This document shows positions 36,091-47,082 of a DNA stretch of 63,986 nt, piece after piece (position 1 is the stretch's first letter; each line of letters opens with the position of its first letter). The notes below the pieces were generated by a model, which was given only the letters and a program-made list of their open reading frames with translations, had not been told where the DNA came from and did no database searches. Source of the stretch: Priapulus caudatus (taxonomy: Eukaryota; Priapulida; Priapulimorpha; Priapulimorphida; Priapulidae); the NCBI RefSeq assembly GCF_000485595.1, contig NW_014578377.1:1-63986 (forward strand). The letters run 5' to 3'. A program made the position numbers and the translations under genes.

Positions 36091-38572
36091 CTACTCGCGA
36101 CGCAAGTCGTCCAAGCGGGCCTGGAGATCAGCATCTGCGTCGCTTACTCCTGCTGCAGCTGCCTGCTTTGCTGGCGGCGCTGCTGTTGATGCTGCTAGTG
36201 ATCCACTTGCCTGAGGCAAACCTGTCACAGAGGCAAGAAAATTGGTTATGGCAGTTGAGGTTCTTTAAGAAAGACTTGTACACTGTAGAAATGTGCCATT
36301 TTTGGAATTGATTGGTGCAGAGTATCCAAGTTTTCTATATATGTGTACACCCGCGCTGAAACTATAACCACTCTGGCCTTCCATCACATAACCATATGAC
36401 CACATTTATCAACATTAAGGCCTTAAAACCATGCACACCAGTAAAATAAATGCAAGTAATCAAAGTCACGATAAATCAAGTTAGCTTTCGGTAGGTTATA
36501 CTTACAATTTTTCGAATAAAGAAAATAAATTTATAGATATCTGTAGGCTATTGCCTATATACTACAGACAAGCACCTCAACTATTTTTAGTTACTAAAAC
36601 CCTGTTGCAACCAAAGAGATCAATTATAGCATTTATGTACAACCAGGTGAACAACAAAATATACAAGACAAACATTTAAACAATCATACCTGAGAGTTCA
36701 TCTGTAATCTGAAGTCCAAGCTCATCTAGAACTTGCGATACTATTGCATCACTGCAAACAAGTAAAACCCAGTGAATAAGGTACAACTAAATATATATAT
36801 TTCCCAAATCAAAAATAACAATGCTATTCTACCATGAACAAACCCTGTAAATAAGGGGAAATTAAAAACATGCATAATGGAAATCAAAAACAAGGAGATT
36901 ATTCTGCCATACACCTATTCCAATGAGTTAAAACACTACTTTATAAGTCAGAATGCTGACTTACAGAACAATAAGAGAATGACACAACATTACTATACCA
37001 AGCAAACAATAAAAGGTTACTATCTATGGCATCACCCCCTTTCACAATATAAATTTGTCAATCAGCATGAAGTTCTCACCTCTCCTCTTCATCCTCTTCG
37101 TCACCCATTGCATCATCAATAACATCATTCATCATCTCCTCTTTCATATCCATGATTTCAGATTGCTTCTCAAACTCCATCATTATTTTCTGGATCTGCG
37201 GTAGTTTCATCTGTAATAGTTTCATAAGACAACACATATAAGCATTTCAGCTAGAAATACTTGCTTAGAGATAAGAGCAGTAACTTTGCACAAGACTGCG
37301 AGTAGTATGGGTAATTCTCAATCCACACGAATCTGATTTACTCATTATTAGGATAATGAATTGCAGTGGATTTGTGAGCGGTCAGCTGATACCTGTTTTA
37401 AATAGTAAGAGCTTATATTTCGCACTACGCGATTACCAAGAAGCGACCACCAACAAACATAATTTGGCTGGAAGCAAAGTGGCGTTAAGTTGCCAGCGAT
37501 GTACGAGAAGCCAATGTAAGCATTGGGTAGGTATTTAGTTTCCTGTCTTTCTGTGCCTAGTGCATGGACACAGCTTAGTTGCATAGTGCTATAATATTTA
37601 GTGCCAATATTCGACGTGTTTTCAAATTTTCTGCTATGTGGATGCTGTAGTTTTCATCGTTGGGTATAGTTTCATTGAGAACCTAATTCCCTCACCTCCA
37701 CTATTTATGTTAGTTGAGTTACGCATTTTCATTTACACAGCTATATATTTAAAAAATTCAAATATTGCGTCAGTTGAGATTTACCTGTAACAATATTGAG
37801 GATTACCAGCATATGGAATGGATGTCAAACAAGTTTACTCTAATGATTACAATGCCACTGAGTATACACAAAGGAGAATCTAAGACCACACATTGTTGTT
37901 GAATACTCTTGTAACTATAACAGTTTAGGTAAACAAATTTAAAGTCATAATACACACACCTGTTTATTCATACTTGTCATAGCTTTGGTAACACCTTTCA
38001 TCGCCTGCGCCATAGCATTTTGTGATTTTAGTGTCTGGATCTTTAGTGACACTGCTTGTATGTTAGCCTTCATTAACATGAATTTCTTGACATATCTCCG
38101 TGTTCTTACCAAGTCTTTTGCCATAATTTTTACTGCGTCCTGAAACATACACATACAGCATTTTCTGAACAGTTCCTGAGCACAGATAAGATTAAATCTG
38201 TTGCATGACCAAGTTTTACACAGTGTGCATATTACAACACCCCAGAGTTTACAGCATCTTCAATCACCAGATATAATACCAATTTAACCGAAAGAATAAT
38301 AAATGTATTATTTCATTGGTATCTGTTACATTTCTGAGTGTGCACGCATTTGCACATGTAGGATCGGTAATGTGTTGAGCGTTCTACATATGATATATAT
38401 ATACCATCTGGTTCTGCTTTGCCATCTTTTTTATGTCTGCAATAATCTTTTTTTCACTTTGTTCCATTTTCTGCCGTTCTCGATCAAGTTCACGCATTGC
38501 TTTATTAAGCGCCCTCTGGTTTTGGCGAAGCAGTTCCTCCGGTGTTTTCTTTCGACCAAACAACCACTCCAT
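36091..38572 (-). CDS. CHMP2A: Charged multivesicular body protein 2a (ESCRT-III)
   Basis: Five minus-strand exons close exactly: 38572-38405, 38139-37960, 37210-37080, 36751-36690 and 36221-36091, giving 223 residues, the usual family length. It matches CHMP2A (Vps2) over its whole length: FGRKKTPEELLRQNQRALNK, the basic helix-1 region, DLVRTRRYVKKF, ANIQAVSLKIQTLKS, AMKGVTKAM, the acidic DAMGDEEDEEE segment, and a C-terminal ADLQARLDDLRRE. That last segment is an MIT-interacting motif for Vps4-type ATPases. CHMP2A polymerises with other ESCRT-III subunits to drive membrane scission in endosomal sorting, cytokinesis and nuclear-envelope repair. The linker before the C-terminal motif is Ala-rich. 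All introns have GT-AG boundaries. Nothing abnormal. Confidence 0.97.
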
Positions 38573-39496
38573 GATCAAAAATACACAATTTCTGTAACAT
38601 TAGAAAATCTTTAAATTAGTAAATTACTCTAATACAGTGGTACCATATACAATTTATGATTTATTCTATCACATGAAATTACAAGAAGTGTGTGGAACAA
38701 ATTATTCTTCAATGGGGGTGGCAGGGGGCAGGTAGACACATGCACGCACGCTCTCATCACCTGTTAGCACGTGACGCAACGCAATGCATATAAAGATGAA
38801 GTAGATGAACGGTAGATGGCAGCACGCAACAGTGAACGTGAAATGGTGAAATATGAAGCGGTGTAATCATGCTTTTCGGTTAAAAACCCAATATCAACGT
38901 TTGTTGAGGTAATTGACTGCGGATACCAAGTAATATGTGCGTAAATGACGCGCGCAAATACGACGAGAAATGTGAGGGCCGCAGCACACGGAATATAAGT
39001 GATATCACGTGAAATACGCGAGCGTTGAAATGGTGAGAAACAGTCAAAATCAGGCGAGTACCCACGGTTAAGAACGTTTTGTCCCGCCTTTTTGACAGCA
39101 AAGGGCATATTTCTTGCTAGAAATTATTAGACAACACCTTGAAGAAGACCTCTGTCAAATTTAAATGGTCTACCCCGACATTTACGAAAGTTACGATATG
39201 GGTGTTTAATCACTACTCAGACCGGTATGCTCAGCCTAGCTCTAGTACTATACCCTGCATACAGTTGCCGCAGGGCTATAGAACATTATATTACGAATAT
39301 TCGGGACCAACTTATTTATGGTTACTCATGGCTATAAAACGTCTGTGGTAGGTAATTAATGCCTCTTATCCGAAGTGAATATGTCTTAAGTTATATCCGC
39401 TACTAAAATTTAACCTCTAACTATCGTTGAAATGGTCTACTTGCGGTATTTCTTGTGAACGAACATTATTTACGAATTTCAAACGGCCATTCTCTA
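38573..39496. other. CHMP2A upstream region, no other gene
   Basis: The sequence next to 38572 is the CHMP2A promoter side. A 16-codon frame starting at 38816 and minus-strand frames at 38764-39108 have no family resemblance. Confidence 0.4.
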
Positions 39497-40325
39497 CACC
39501 CATGACGGTCTACACTTAAACAGGAAGGGAGGAGATCGACTGGCTGGAAACTTCGTAAAGTTCATCAGGAAAACTAGAAGGTTGGGGCCTCAAGGCATCA
39601 GATGAAGCACAGGATACATCAATCGTGCTAGCGTCTGAGGAACCAATCCCTAGGATCTCCAAGCTGACTACACTTCAAGACCCGGCAGATAAGTTTCAAC
39701 GAGACACAGGATTAATAATAACCGGAGTAGACCCATGCCACCGAGACTCATCAAAATTCAGTTTTTCCCAAAAGAAAAGTCTACATTTCATTCATTTAAA
39801 TGCTCGCAGTATCCTTCCTAAAATAGAAGAAATTAGATATATTGCTATGCAAGCTAGGGTTGCAGTGATTGCGGTATCTGAGTCCTGGCTAGATGATTCA
39901 GCTGATGACTCTGAAATTAAAATTGAAAATTATAGTGTAGAAAGGCGGGAGGGATAGAGATAGATCAGGTGGTGGGGTGTGTATTTTCATCAGGAATGAT
40001 TTAGCATATAACATAAGAACTGATATGGATAAAGTGGGGCTAGAAGCTAGTAATAGTAGTATATGGGTTGATATATTACTACTACTACTACTACTATAGT
40101 CTATTACTACCAAGAACAAAACCAATATTGACCGGGGTATGCTATCGCAGTATCGACCACCAAAACAAAGCAACTTCTTCTAACTATTGGAAAATATTAG
40201 TATAAATGCACTCAAAATTAGTCAATCGGGCATCATAGCCAAGAGAGTGAGTGATCATATTTTAACTTACTGCACTAGGAAAACTTCAAGACAGGTTATA
40301 GGTAACGATAAAACTACGAGAATGA
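39497..40325 (+). mobile_element. CR1-like LINE, 5' fragment with endonuclease start
   Basis: A DGLHLNRKGGDRLAGNFV motif (about 39505-39560), typical of the end of the first ORF in CR1-type elements, is followed after a short gap by LHFIHLNARSILPKIEEI and VIAVSESWLDD. These are the first motifs of the apurinic-type endonuclease. A frameshift near 39957 precedes GGGVCIFIRNDL. Further right, GIIAKRVSDHILTYCTRK (about 40228-40282) resembles a later endonuclease motif, so the segment between has been deleted. No reverse transcriptase follows. Confidence 0.72.
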
Positions 40326-40683
40326 GGACCCGAGCGATATTTCAGCCGCTTGGTGGTGCTGCAAGAAACTCCGGTTTAGACTGGTACTCGCTCCCACCTC
40401 GATTACTCGATTACCTAAGCCGATAGGTGGGACCGGGTACCAGTCTAACTCCGGTTCTGCTCCGGTCGCTGTTCGCTTGTTTGCTTGTTTGTTGACATTT
40501 GGTTGACATAGTCATAGTCACATGATAGTGTAACACTGATCTTCTATAATATAATACTATTATCTATTATCTATATCTTTATCATTATCTATTAATATAA
40601 TCTATATCTAATATAATAGATTATATTATAGAGATCAGCTGTATGTGTACATCGTAGAGCAGAACACTTAATATCAACGATAC

Positions 40684-40930
40684 AGGGGCGGCGCCACAGG
40701 GGGGGGGGCAGGGGGGGGGGGGCGGTCGCCCCGCCCTATCATTTGCAAGAAAAAGGAAGAAGAAGAAAAAGAAAAGAAAGAAAAAAAGAAAAAGAAAAGA
40801 AAAAGAAAGGAAAAGAAAAGGAAAGAAGAAGAAGAAAAAGAAAAAGAAACATCTTGCAAATGTTTGCAAATGATGGGTGGGGTGGGGGGTCACCCCCCCG
40901 CCCCCATCATTTGCAAGAAAAGGTAAAGAA
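40684..40930. repeat. Low-complexity repeat: G/C runs and A/G tract
   Basis: Starts CAGGGGCGGCGCC, with long G and C homopolymers, a 110-bp purine tract of GAAAAAGAAAG type, and the direct repeat CATCATTTGCAAGAAAA at about 40737 and 40907. Possibly a derivative of the CAGGGGCG-type MITEs. Confidence 0.55.
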
Positions 40931-41250
40931 GAAGAAGATTCCTGCAAATAATAGGGGATCGCCCAAAAATGATGATGTAGGCCTACAAGCTGGACGCACT
41001 TTTCATACGAAAAATGCGAAAAATTAAGTGTCGAATTCATTCCATATAAAACGCTGTGATTAATTTGATAATCGATGTCAAGGTGTTATTTCCTTGGGAG
41101 TCCAAGTTGGGACCATCATTTGTCGATGATGCTGTTTCCCGGCGGAAAGGTAGGCACACTTAACAACTTGCGGTGTTACAACTTATAAATTATAATTACG
41201 ACGTTCAGACTGACGCTCTAATATTCTCTACATGCTATCTTATTTTTACC

Positions 41251-41380
41251 TCCGCCCACGAGTGGAGGGAGTTATCGTGATGCGGGTCCTGTGCGTTCGT
41301 GTACTACTTAGCGGCGCGCCGGGGGAGTCGCGCGCGCCTGCGTGCGTGCGTGCGTGCGTGCGTGCGTGTGTGCGTGTGTG

Positions 41381-41417
<37 letters not shown>

Positions 41418-41612
41418 TGGTTTGACGCGATTGATATTAGCGCGTCAGCGAGGCTGAGCAGCAGCCACCAGCCGGCTGCTGCTGACTCGAGGGCGGCGAG
41501 CGAGCATACATGTACGGCTGGCGTATATCGTGGGTTATTCGTGTGTTTGTGAGTTCGTTATGTCGGCTGGCGGAGGTAGGCTCCTCTCCGTGAGATGCCC
41601 TCTTGTCTAGTT
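41251..41612. repeat. CCTCCGCC-type MITE with (TG)n, copy 1
   Basis: Bounded by CCTCCGCCCACG and GGCGGAGGTAGG, followed by the tail CCGTGAGATGCCCTCTTGTCTAGTT that recurs in two other copies (45848-46188 and 55435-55471). The interior has (TGCG)n and (TG)n runs at 41338-41414. Confidence 0.65.
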
Positions 41613-43070
41613 TTAGTTAGTGTGTGTATGCCGAAATCCTAGCTAGTTGCCGGAGACCGCCATTTTCGAAATAGCGTGCGGGTTCAGAGTCATACCAATA
41701 TTCCAACAAACATTAGTTCAGAGACGCACCATTTTCAGGTCTGAGTTTAGTTCGCAGAGCCGCCCCCCCCCATGTATACGCGGAACAGTGGGCACATACG
41801 CAGATATCCTACGGCATATATGTGGGGTGAGTCTTCCCGCCCCCCAGGGGTTTGAATCTCCTTGGTATATGTTGGCTCCTTGGTTCCGACTGCACAATTT
41901 TTTGTCAGCAAATTTGGAGGCTTTGATTAGCTAAACTCTGAGAACTTCCCCGGACCCCTGCCAGGGGCTCTGCGGCCTGGACCCCACAGGGGCACTAAGG
42001 CGGGCCTGGGCCGGATTGCATGCAACGTTGCCGCGAAAAGTGTATTGCGTACACATTTTCTACGAAGTAGTACGCCAAGCTCGTAAGGTGGCGATTTCAT
42101 TCACGCAGGCGTGCCTGCGCGTACGCAAATGTATTGTGAATTCCAGGTGTAAAGTCGCACTACGCCATTCGGTAGCTGCTGGAGCTGTTTGAGGGGCATG
42201 CCTAGCATAAACCAATAACGCTCTGCGACACGCTACCATAATCAACCAAAACTGACGCCTCTTTTGTAGTGTATAAACATATGTGCTACTAGCTGTCTAC
42301 AGGAGTGCTGGGGAATGTGAATAGGTTTGTCCTCATTTTCGGTTTGTATGATTGTGTTCAAGCACTGCGATGTAAAGCTAGCGACACGTACGCGTGCGTG
42401 CGCGTGCTGCGTGTGTGAACGTCGCTACGTGTGCGTGACGTTACACGTGCTGCGCCGTACACGTGCGTGCTTGCTACGTACACGGGCGTGTTGCGTGCGT
42501 GCATGTGTCAGTACACGTGGCGTGCTTGTGGTGCACGTACAATGTGCGCTGCGTGTGAGTCAGTGCGAGTGTGGCACGAGCCGGCTAATCTAACGAACTT
42601 CCGCTTATAACCGAAAACAAGTGCAAGCTATGACAAAAAAAGCGTCAAAGGCGGCGCCTGTCTGTGTATATGGTATGATTATTTACTTTATTTTTAGTTT
42701 GAGTCGAGTAACTTTATACATGTTTTCTAAAATAAAATAATGTATTCTGGCGGTATGCTGGAAACACCTGCGGAAATTTTCGAGTGGTTTTACGGCACCT
42801 CGTCAGCTCGTCGTAAAGTAGGCAAAGGTTTACGTAAATTTTAGCTTGATGAATCGCACCTAAAACGGCCTCGCTTGCGGTAGCGAATCATACGAAGAAT
42901 TTCTAAATAGCTGTGTTGGATGAATCGCAACTAAGCAACGGTCGATTGCGCACATTAGATTTACGCAAAATATTTTGGCGTACGCGCAGGGGCTTAATTG
43001 ATGATCATGAATGCTACCCCTGGACTCCACCGCGTCAGTGCAAGCGCACACGGTAATCAGTCTACAGTTC
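41613..43070. other. Gene-free stretch with alternating CG/TG DNA
   Basis: No gene recognised. Segment 42385-42560 is rich in alternating purine-pyrimidine (ACGTGCGTG and similar), a composition that favours Z-DNA. At about 42598-42650 a TTCCGCTTATAACC...ATGACAAAAAAAGC stretch loosely resembles the leader and start of the LINE ORF1 at 1720. Confidence 0.4.
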
Positions 43071-43268
43071 CAGGGGCGTGTACAGTGGGGGTGTCAGGGG
43101 GTCGCGACCCCCCGCCTGTCTCGCGCAGAAAACGCATCTGAGGGGGTCTAATTTCAAAAATTCCTGGGGGAAGAGCCGGCCCAGACCCGCCCCGTTCGCA
43201 GTGCGGTCCTTTAGCACGGCGCCGGGTTTGCCCGCGCTCCAGAAAATACGCCTGGCGCCGCGCCCTTG
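43071..43268. repeat. CAGGGGCGTGTACA-type MITE, partial
   Basis: Shares the left terminus CAGGGGCGTGTACA and the internal GCGCAGAAAACGCATCTGAG block (in opposite order/orientation) with the nested element at 33418-33600. The right terminus is degraded. Confidence 0.55.
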
Positions 43269-44469
43269 AACATATATGTTATCAATGTTGTAGTATACGT
43301 ATCTGCGGTATACTTTTACTGGACTTCAGCAACTAACTCTCACCATTAATGAACTGGAACAAAAGCGAATAGGCTAGCTGGAAAAACAGTGTAAAGCTAA
43401 TGATAAAGTACTCCCACTCTGTGGACTAAGAGAGCGATCTGGCAGGCCGCGGATATACACGGCGAAGCGCGAACAGGCCGATCGGTCGTTGCGCCTTTTC
43501 ATGCCAAGTTCGCTGCCCCTCTATGTAGAACTAACTACTCGAAGCCGGCTCTGGGTACTAACAGAAAGCCGATAATCGGTCAATTGAGGCAGTTGCTGTG
43601 CGATTGGTCAGAAGCCTTTCGACTCTGCACGTAGGGCGAGAATAAATGCGCAATGGTTGTATTGCCTAATGTTTTTTGGTTGGCGGGTGCGTTAGGTTTT
43701 CGTCATAGAAAAGCGATTTCTAATTATTTAATTAACGCCTGACGATTAATTCTGCGTAGCCATATCGGCGGTCGCCATTAGATTGGCGCGAGAGGCTCTC
43801 TTCGAGGGCTTTTCCCAGAGAATTTTCCTTAGACTCGCCCGCGGTGGAGAGTTTGACAGACGCTCCACCTAACTATAACTTTAGTGTAGGCGAAAGATAC
43901 TTGGCGCGAGTTAGGCCCTGTAGCGAGTCTAGGGCTGGAGTCGTGCCCGTGGGCCACAGCCATCCTTAGTTCCCCCGCAGGCCTGACTGATTGCATGGTT
44001 GTTTAGCCCTGAGAATTCTTGGTCGAGTTCCGGATAGCAGATCCAAGGCGATGATGCAATATGGATTTGATATGTCCTCTTGACCCCCGTACCATGCGGT
44101 GGCCCGTGGCGAACGGCACGTCGTGCGAGCCGTGCTGGCGGTGGCCTGTGGGAGTATTTTAGCACCGTCGCCTAAATCTACAAGCACGCGGCGGCACACT
44201 GACCAACACAATTTATATATATGCAACATAACCGCGTGCGCTAGAGCTGAGCCGAGAGCGAGAGAGAGAGAGAGACAGACTGCGGGGAGTGCGGAATAGA
44301 GAGAAAGATAGTGGAGAAACGCCAGATAAATGGTAGCGAAAATACGGCGGTGACGGTACGGACTGTGGCGAGGATGTACCAACGCGTGTCAAATGGCCCT
44401 ATAATCGGAAAAGCCCCGCCTCGAAAGCCGATTGTAGCCGAGCCGATGTACGTGTCCGCAAAACTCCGG
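43269..44469. other. CpG-rich gene-free stretch
   Basis: Rich in CpG compared with the AT-rich flanks. It contains a (GA)n run at 44250-44276. I see no reliable coding exon; several frames exist only because of GC richness. Confidence 0.4.
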
Positions 44470-44708
44470 GGCGATGATTACGCTGCCCGCTATATCGCAT
44501 TCGCTGCGCGGTTAGTGCGGGCCTTCGCTTCGGCGCGCGAATTGCGTCATAGCGGGGAGCTTACGCATGAAAATCCCGCGGCCGGCGTTGCGCCCAGTCG
44601 GCCCCGCGGGAAGTGCGGCGGCTTAACCGCTTTCGGCGGTCGGGGAACAACGCATCTTTTGCGCAAGGCCATCTTGTATCCGGTCTCTCTGGACTGGCAT
44701 ACGTAGCC
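44470..44708. repeat. CpG-rich module, copy 1
   Basis: Strongly similar to 50100-50325. Shared blocks include CTGCCCGCTATA, TTCGGCGCGCGAATT, TAGCGGGGAGC, GGCTTAACCGCTTTCGGCGG, GGAACAACGCATCTTTTGCG and GCCATCTTGTA. It looks like a mobile or duplicated promoter-type segment: GCCATCTTG resembles a YY1 site. Confidence 0.75.
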
Positions 44709-45419
44709 TGCGGCAACTGGACTACTACTACTAGTACTACTACTGCTACTAGAGCTAACCCATACGCAGCATACGGCAGTTATTAATCGTGCCTAGTTGC
44801 AATGATGCAGATTAAGTACACGTCATTTGAATGCAGTAGATTATTTACAATAGGAAATTACTGATGACGTAGCTATGTGAATTTATCACTTATTTGGTTA
44901 TCTGATTACCTATTCTGGTACATAATAAACTATAGAGTTCAGTGTGCTCTAGCCATAAATTACCTTCTCTCTTCTAACTACATGGGTAATTTACTAAATT
45001 ACTTACCTTCTCTAAATTTACGATGTAAAACAGTTGTAGAGCGTAGTCAGGCGAAGTGTGCCGCAGCTTATGTACAGTTGGATCTGGATAAGGGTTAGCC
45101 TTTAATTTTGTAATATTTCTTTTAATAAATATTGAATGGGAATATATATACTAATTACTATGATAGTCTGTACTTGGAATTAAAATTACAAACGCACTGT
45201 TGTATATATTTGGCACACATACAAATACACATATATACAGGTAATCATTATTGATCTTGATATGTACGTCGAGAAGCCTCAATAGGCGAATTACGATGGG
45301 TGGGAGAGCGCTAAAAGACCTTAGTGTCGAGGTGTCAGGATCTTCAGCAGAGATGAGTGCTTCCTCAAAGAGTCAAGGTGATTCCACTCGCAAACTGTCC
45401 TCACGAAAAATGAGTTCTT

Positions 45420-45843
45420 ACTGTTCAGTATGACTGAACGGAACTTTGAAACACTTCGAGTGATTTATATAAACTGATTGTTCTACTAAGTTTATGGTTT
45501 CGTACTCGCGTAGATGACCGGTTTTGATTTTTCGGCGGGTTTTGCGGATAGCTTCCAAGAATTTATCAGGGTGCAATGCTGGGACTGAACCCTCAACCAC
45601 CCTGTACATAAACACTAAACGCGATTCCTTCCTTCAGGTTTTGAGACGTGGAAGGTTTAGAGAGTGTAACATAAGAGTAACACAGCCATGATCGTGGGAT
45701 GCATAGTCCCTTGTCATAAACCTTGCGGCTTGGTTTTGTATACGCCCCATAGCCTCCAAGCTATCAATATCTGACCCGTAGTATGGATCCCATACTACTA
45801 CACCATATTCGAGTTTCGAACGAACTAACGCTAGATATGCCAT
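45420..45843 (-). mobile_element. CR1/Jockey-type LINE, reverse transcriptase C-terminal fragment
   Basis: On the minus strand 45843-45634 reads MAYLALVRSKLEYGVVVWDP and then AMGRIQNQAARF, the conserved segment after the RT thumb of CR1/Jockey-type elements. After a frame change 45615-45418 continues with FMYRVVEGSV and a Lys/Arg-rich stretch. The 5' end is cut at 45843, immediately beside a CCTCCGCC-type MITE. Confidence 0.75.
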
Positions 45844-45847
45844 ACGT

Positions 45848-46188
45848 AATTACCTCCGCCAAGGAGGTAATGTAATCGGTCTTGTGTGTGTGTTCGTGTG
45901 TGTGTTCGTGTGTGTGTGTAGCCACTAGTGTTCGCTCGATCGATTCAGCAGCAGCTCGCCTTAGGGCGTCGAGTCAGCAGCAGCTCGCCTTAGGGCCTCC
46001 AGTCAGCAGCAGCTCGCCTTAGGGCGTCCAGTCAGCAGCAGCTCGCCTTAGGGCGTCCAGTCAGCAGCAGCTCGCCTTAGGGCGTCCAGTCAGCAGCAGC
46101 CAGCAGCGAGCCAGCTGTTATACACATACATGTTACATGCTGGCGGAGGTATGCACTCGCCGTGAGTGCCCTCTGTCTAGTTATATAT
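45848..46188. repeat. CCTCCGCC-type MITE with internal 29-bp tandem array, copy 2
   Basis: Begins ACCTCCGCCAAGGAGGTAAT and ends GGCGGAGGTATGC followed by GTGAGTGCCCTCTGTCTAGTT. Inside are (TG)n runs and about five tandem 29-bp units (CAGCAGCAGCTCGCCTTAGG plus GCGTCCAGT) at 45952-46096. Confidence 0.78.
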
Positions 46189-46358
46189 TTGAGCTAGAAC
46201 TTGTGCCTAGTATTGATGACAGTTTGTGGGGTTACAAGCATGTTCCTTGCACAATGTGGGAATTTCACTTCTAACACGGTGTCCTTATTCATGCACAAGA
46301 CCATCTGGCAGACTGCCCAGGTAATGTTCATCTATAGAAATAATTATTCCACTTTTTA

Positions 46359-46470
46359 GCTCATCTGACGTAGACGTTTCGGCGCATATGTGAACACATT
46401 TTGGACTAACAGGGTTTACTAGAATCCCACCACTCCACCACAGAGTCACCGCAGTAGACGTCAGATGAGC
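46359..46470. repeat. Small palindromic element with GCTCATCTGACGT ends
   Basis: GCTCATCTGACGTAGAC at the left and GTAGACGTCAGATGAGC at the right are inverted copies with two mismatches, enclosing about 78 bp without coding capacity. A half-related motif occurs near 10441. Confidence 0.65.
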
Positions 46471-46732
46471 GCTGTCGCTCCGCGGCACTTGTTTGTACTT
46501 TCACATATATAGCTTCTCATAGCAGGTGATCGCATCTGGTTCCGGTCGATTTCCGTGTGATGTTGCGTTGACGACTGCATTCTATTTCTCCTCTCCTTCT
46601 TTCGCTCCACACTCTTGCTTTGCATTCTTGTTCGGGACTCGATGACATCTGCCTTTTCACGTGATATTTTAATTATATTATTTCTTTCCAAGAACATTTG
46701 TGGTAGTGGTTTAATAAGATAGTCATGGACTT

Positions 46733-47070
46733 AGTGATGGGAATCGATTAGAATTTCATCATCGATCTTCGATTGCACCCAACCGATTGATGATCGAAGT
46801 CGAAGGTATTCGGTTGAATGTTATTGATTGCGGCTATCAGATATATCATATATCATATAATACAGCATTTTTGATAATACAATATTCTAAACGCTATGTA
46901 ACAGTGTTATACTGTATTACACGTTTATGTTTGGTGTAGGTTAGATTCACTGTCTCCAAGCTGTAAAGTAACAAAAATAAAATAATGTGTCATTTTATCT
47001 TTATATTAATTTTTTTTTAATTATTATTATTTTTGATAATTGATTATTTATTTTCATAACCGAGCGCTAA
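46733..47070. mobile_element. hAT-like MITE, right end lost
   Basis: Starts TAGTGATGGGAATCGATT and shares the interior (poly-T followed by GATAATTGATTAT and TTCATAACCGAGCGCT) with the complete copy at 57770-58111. The right terminus is replaced by the pyrimidine-rich minisatellite. Confidence 0.62.
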
Positions 47071-47082
47071 ACAATTTTCTCC

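Noticed and set aside
38764-39108. 114-codon minus-strand frame upstream of CHMP2A
   Set aside because: No resemblance to a family and an overlapping alternative frame of similar length; probably chance.
45292-45433. Small Ser-rich frame MGGRALKDLSVEVSGSS ending beside the CR1-like fragment
   Set aside because: Could be a small exon, but there is no homology and the stop is formed at the transposon junction.
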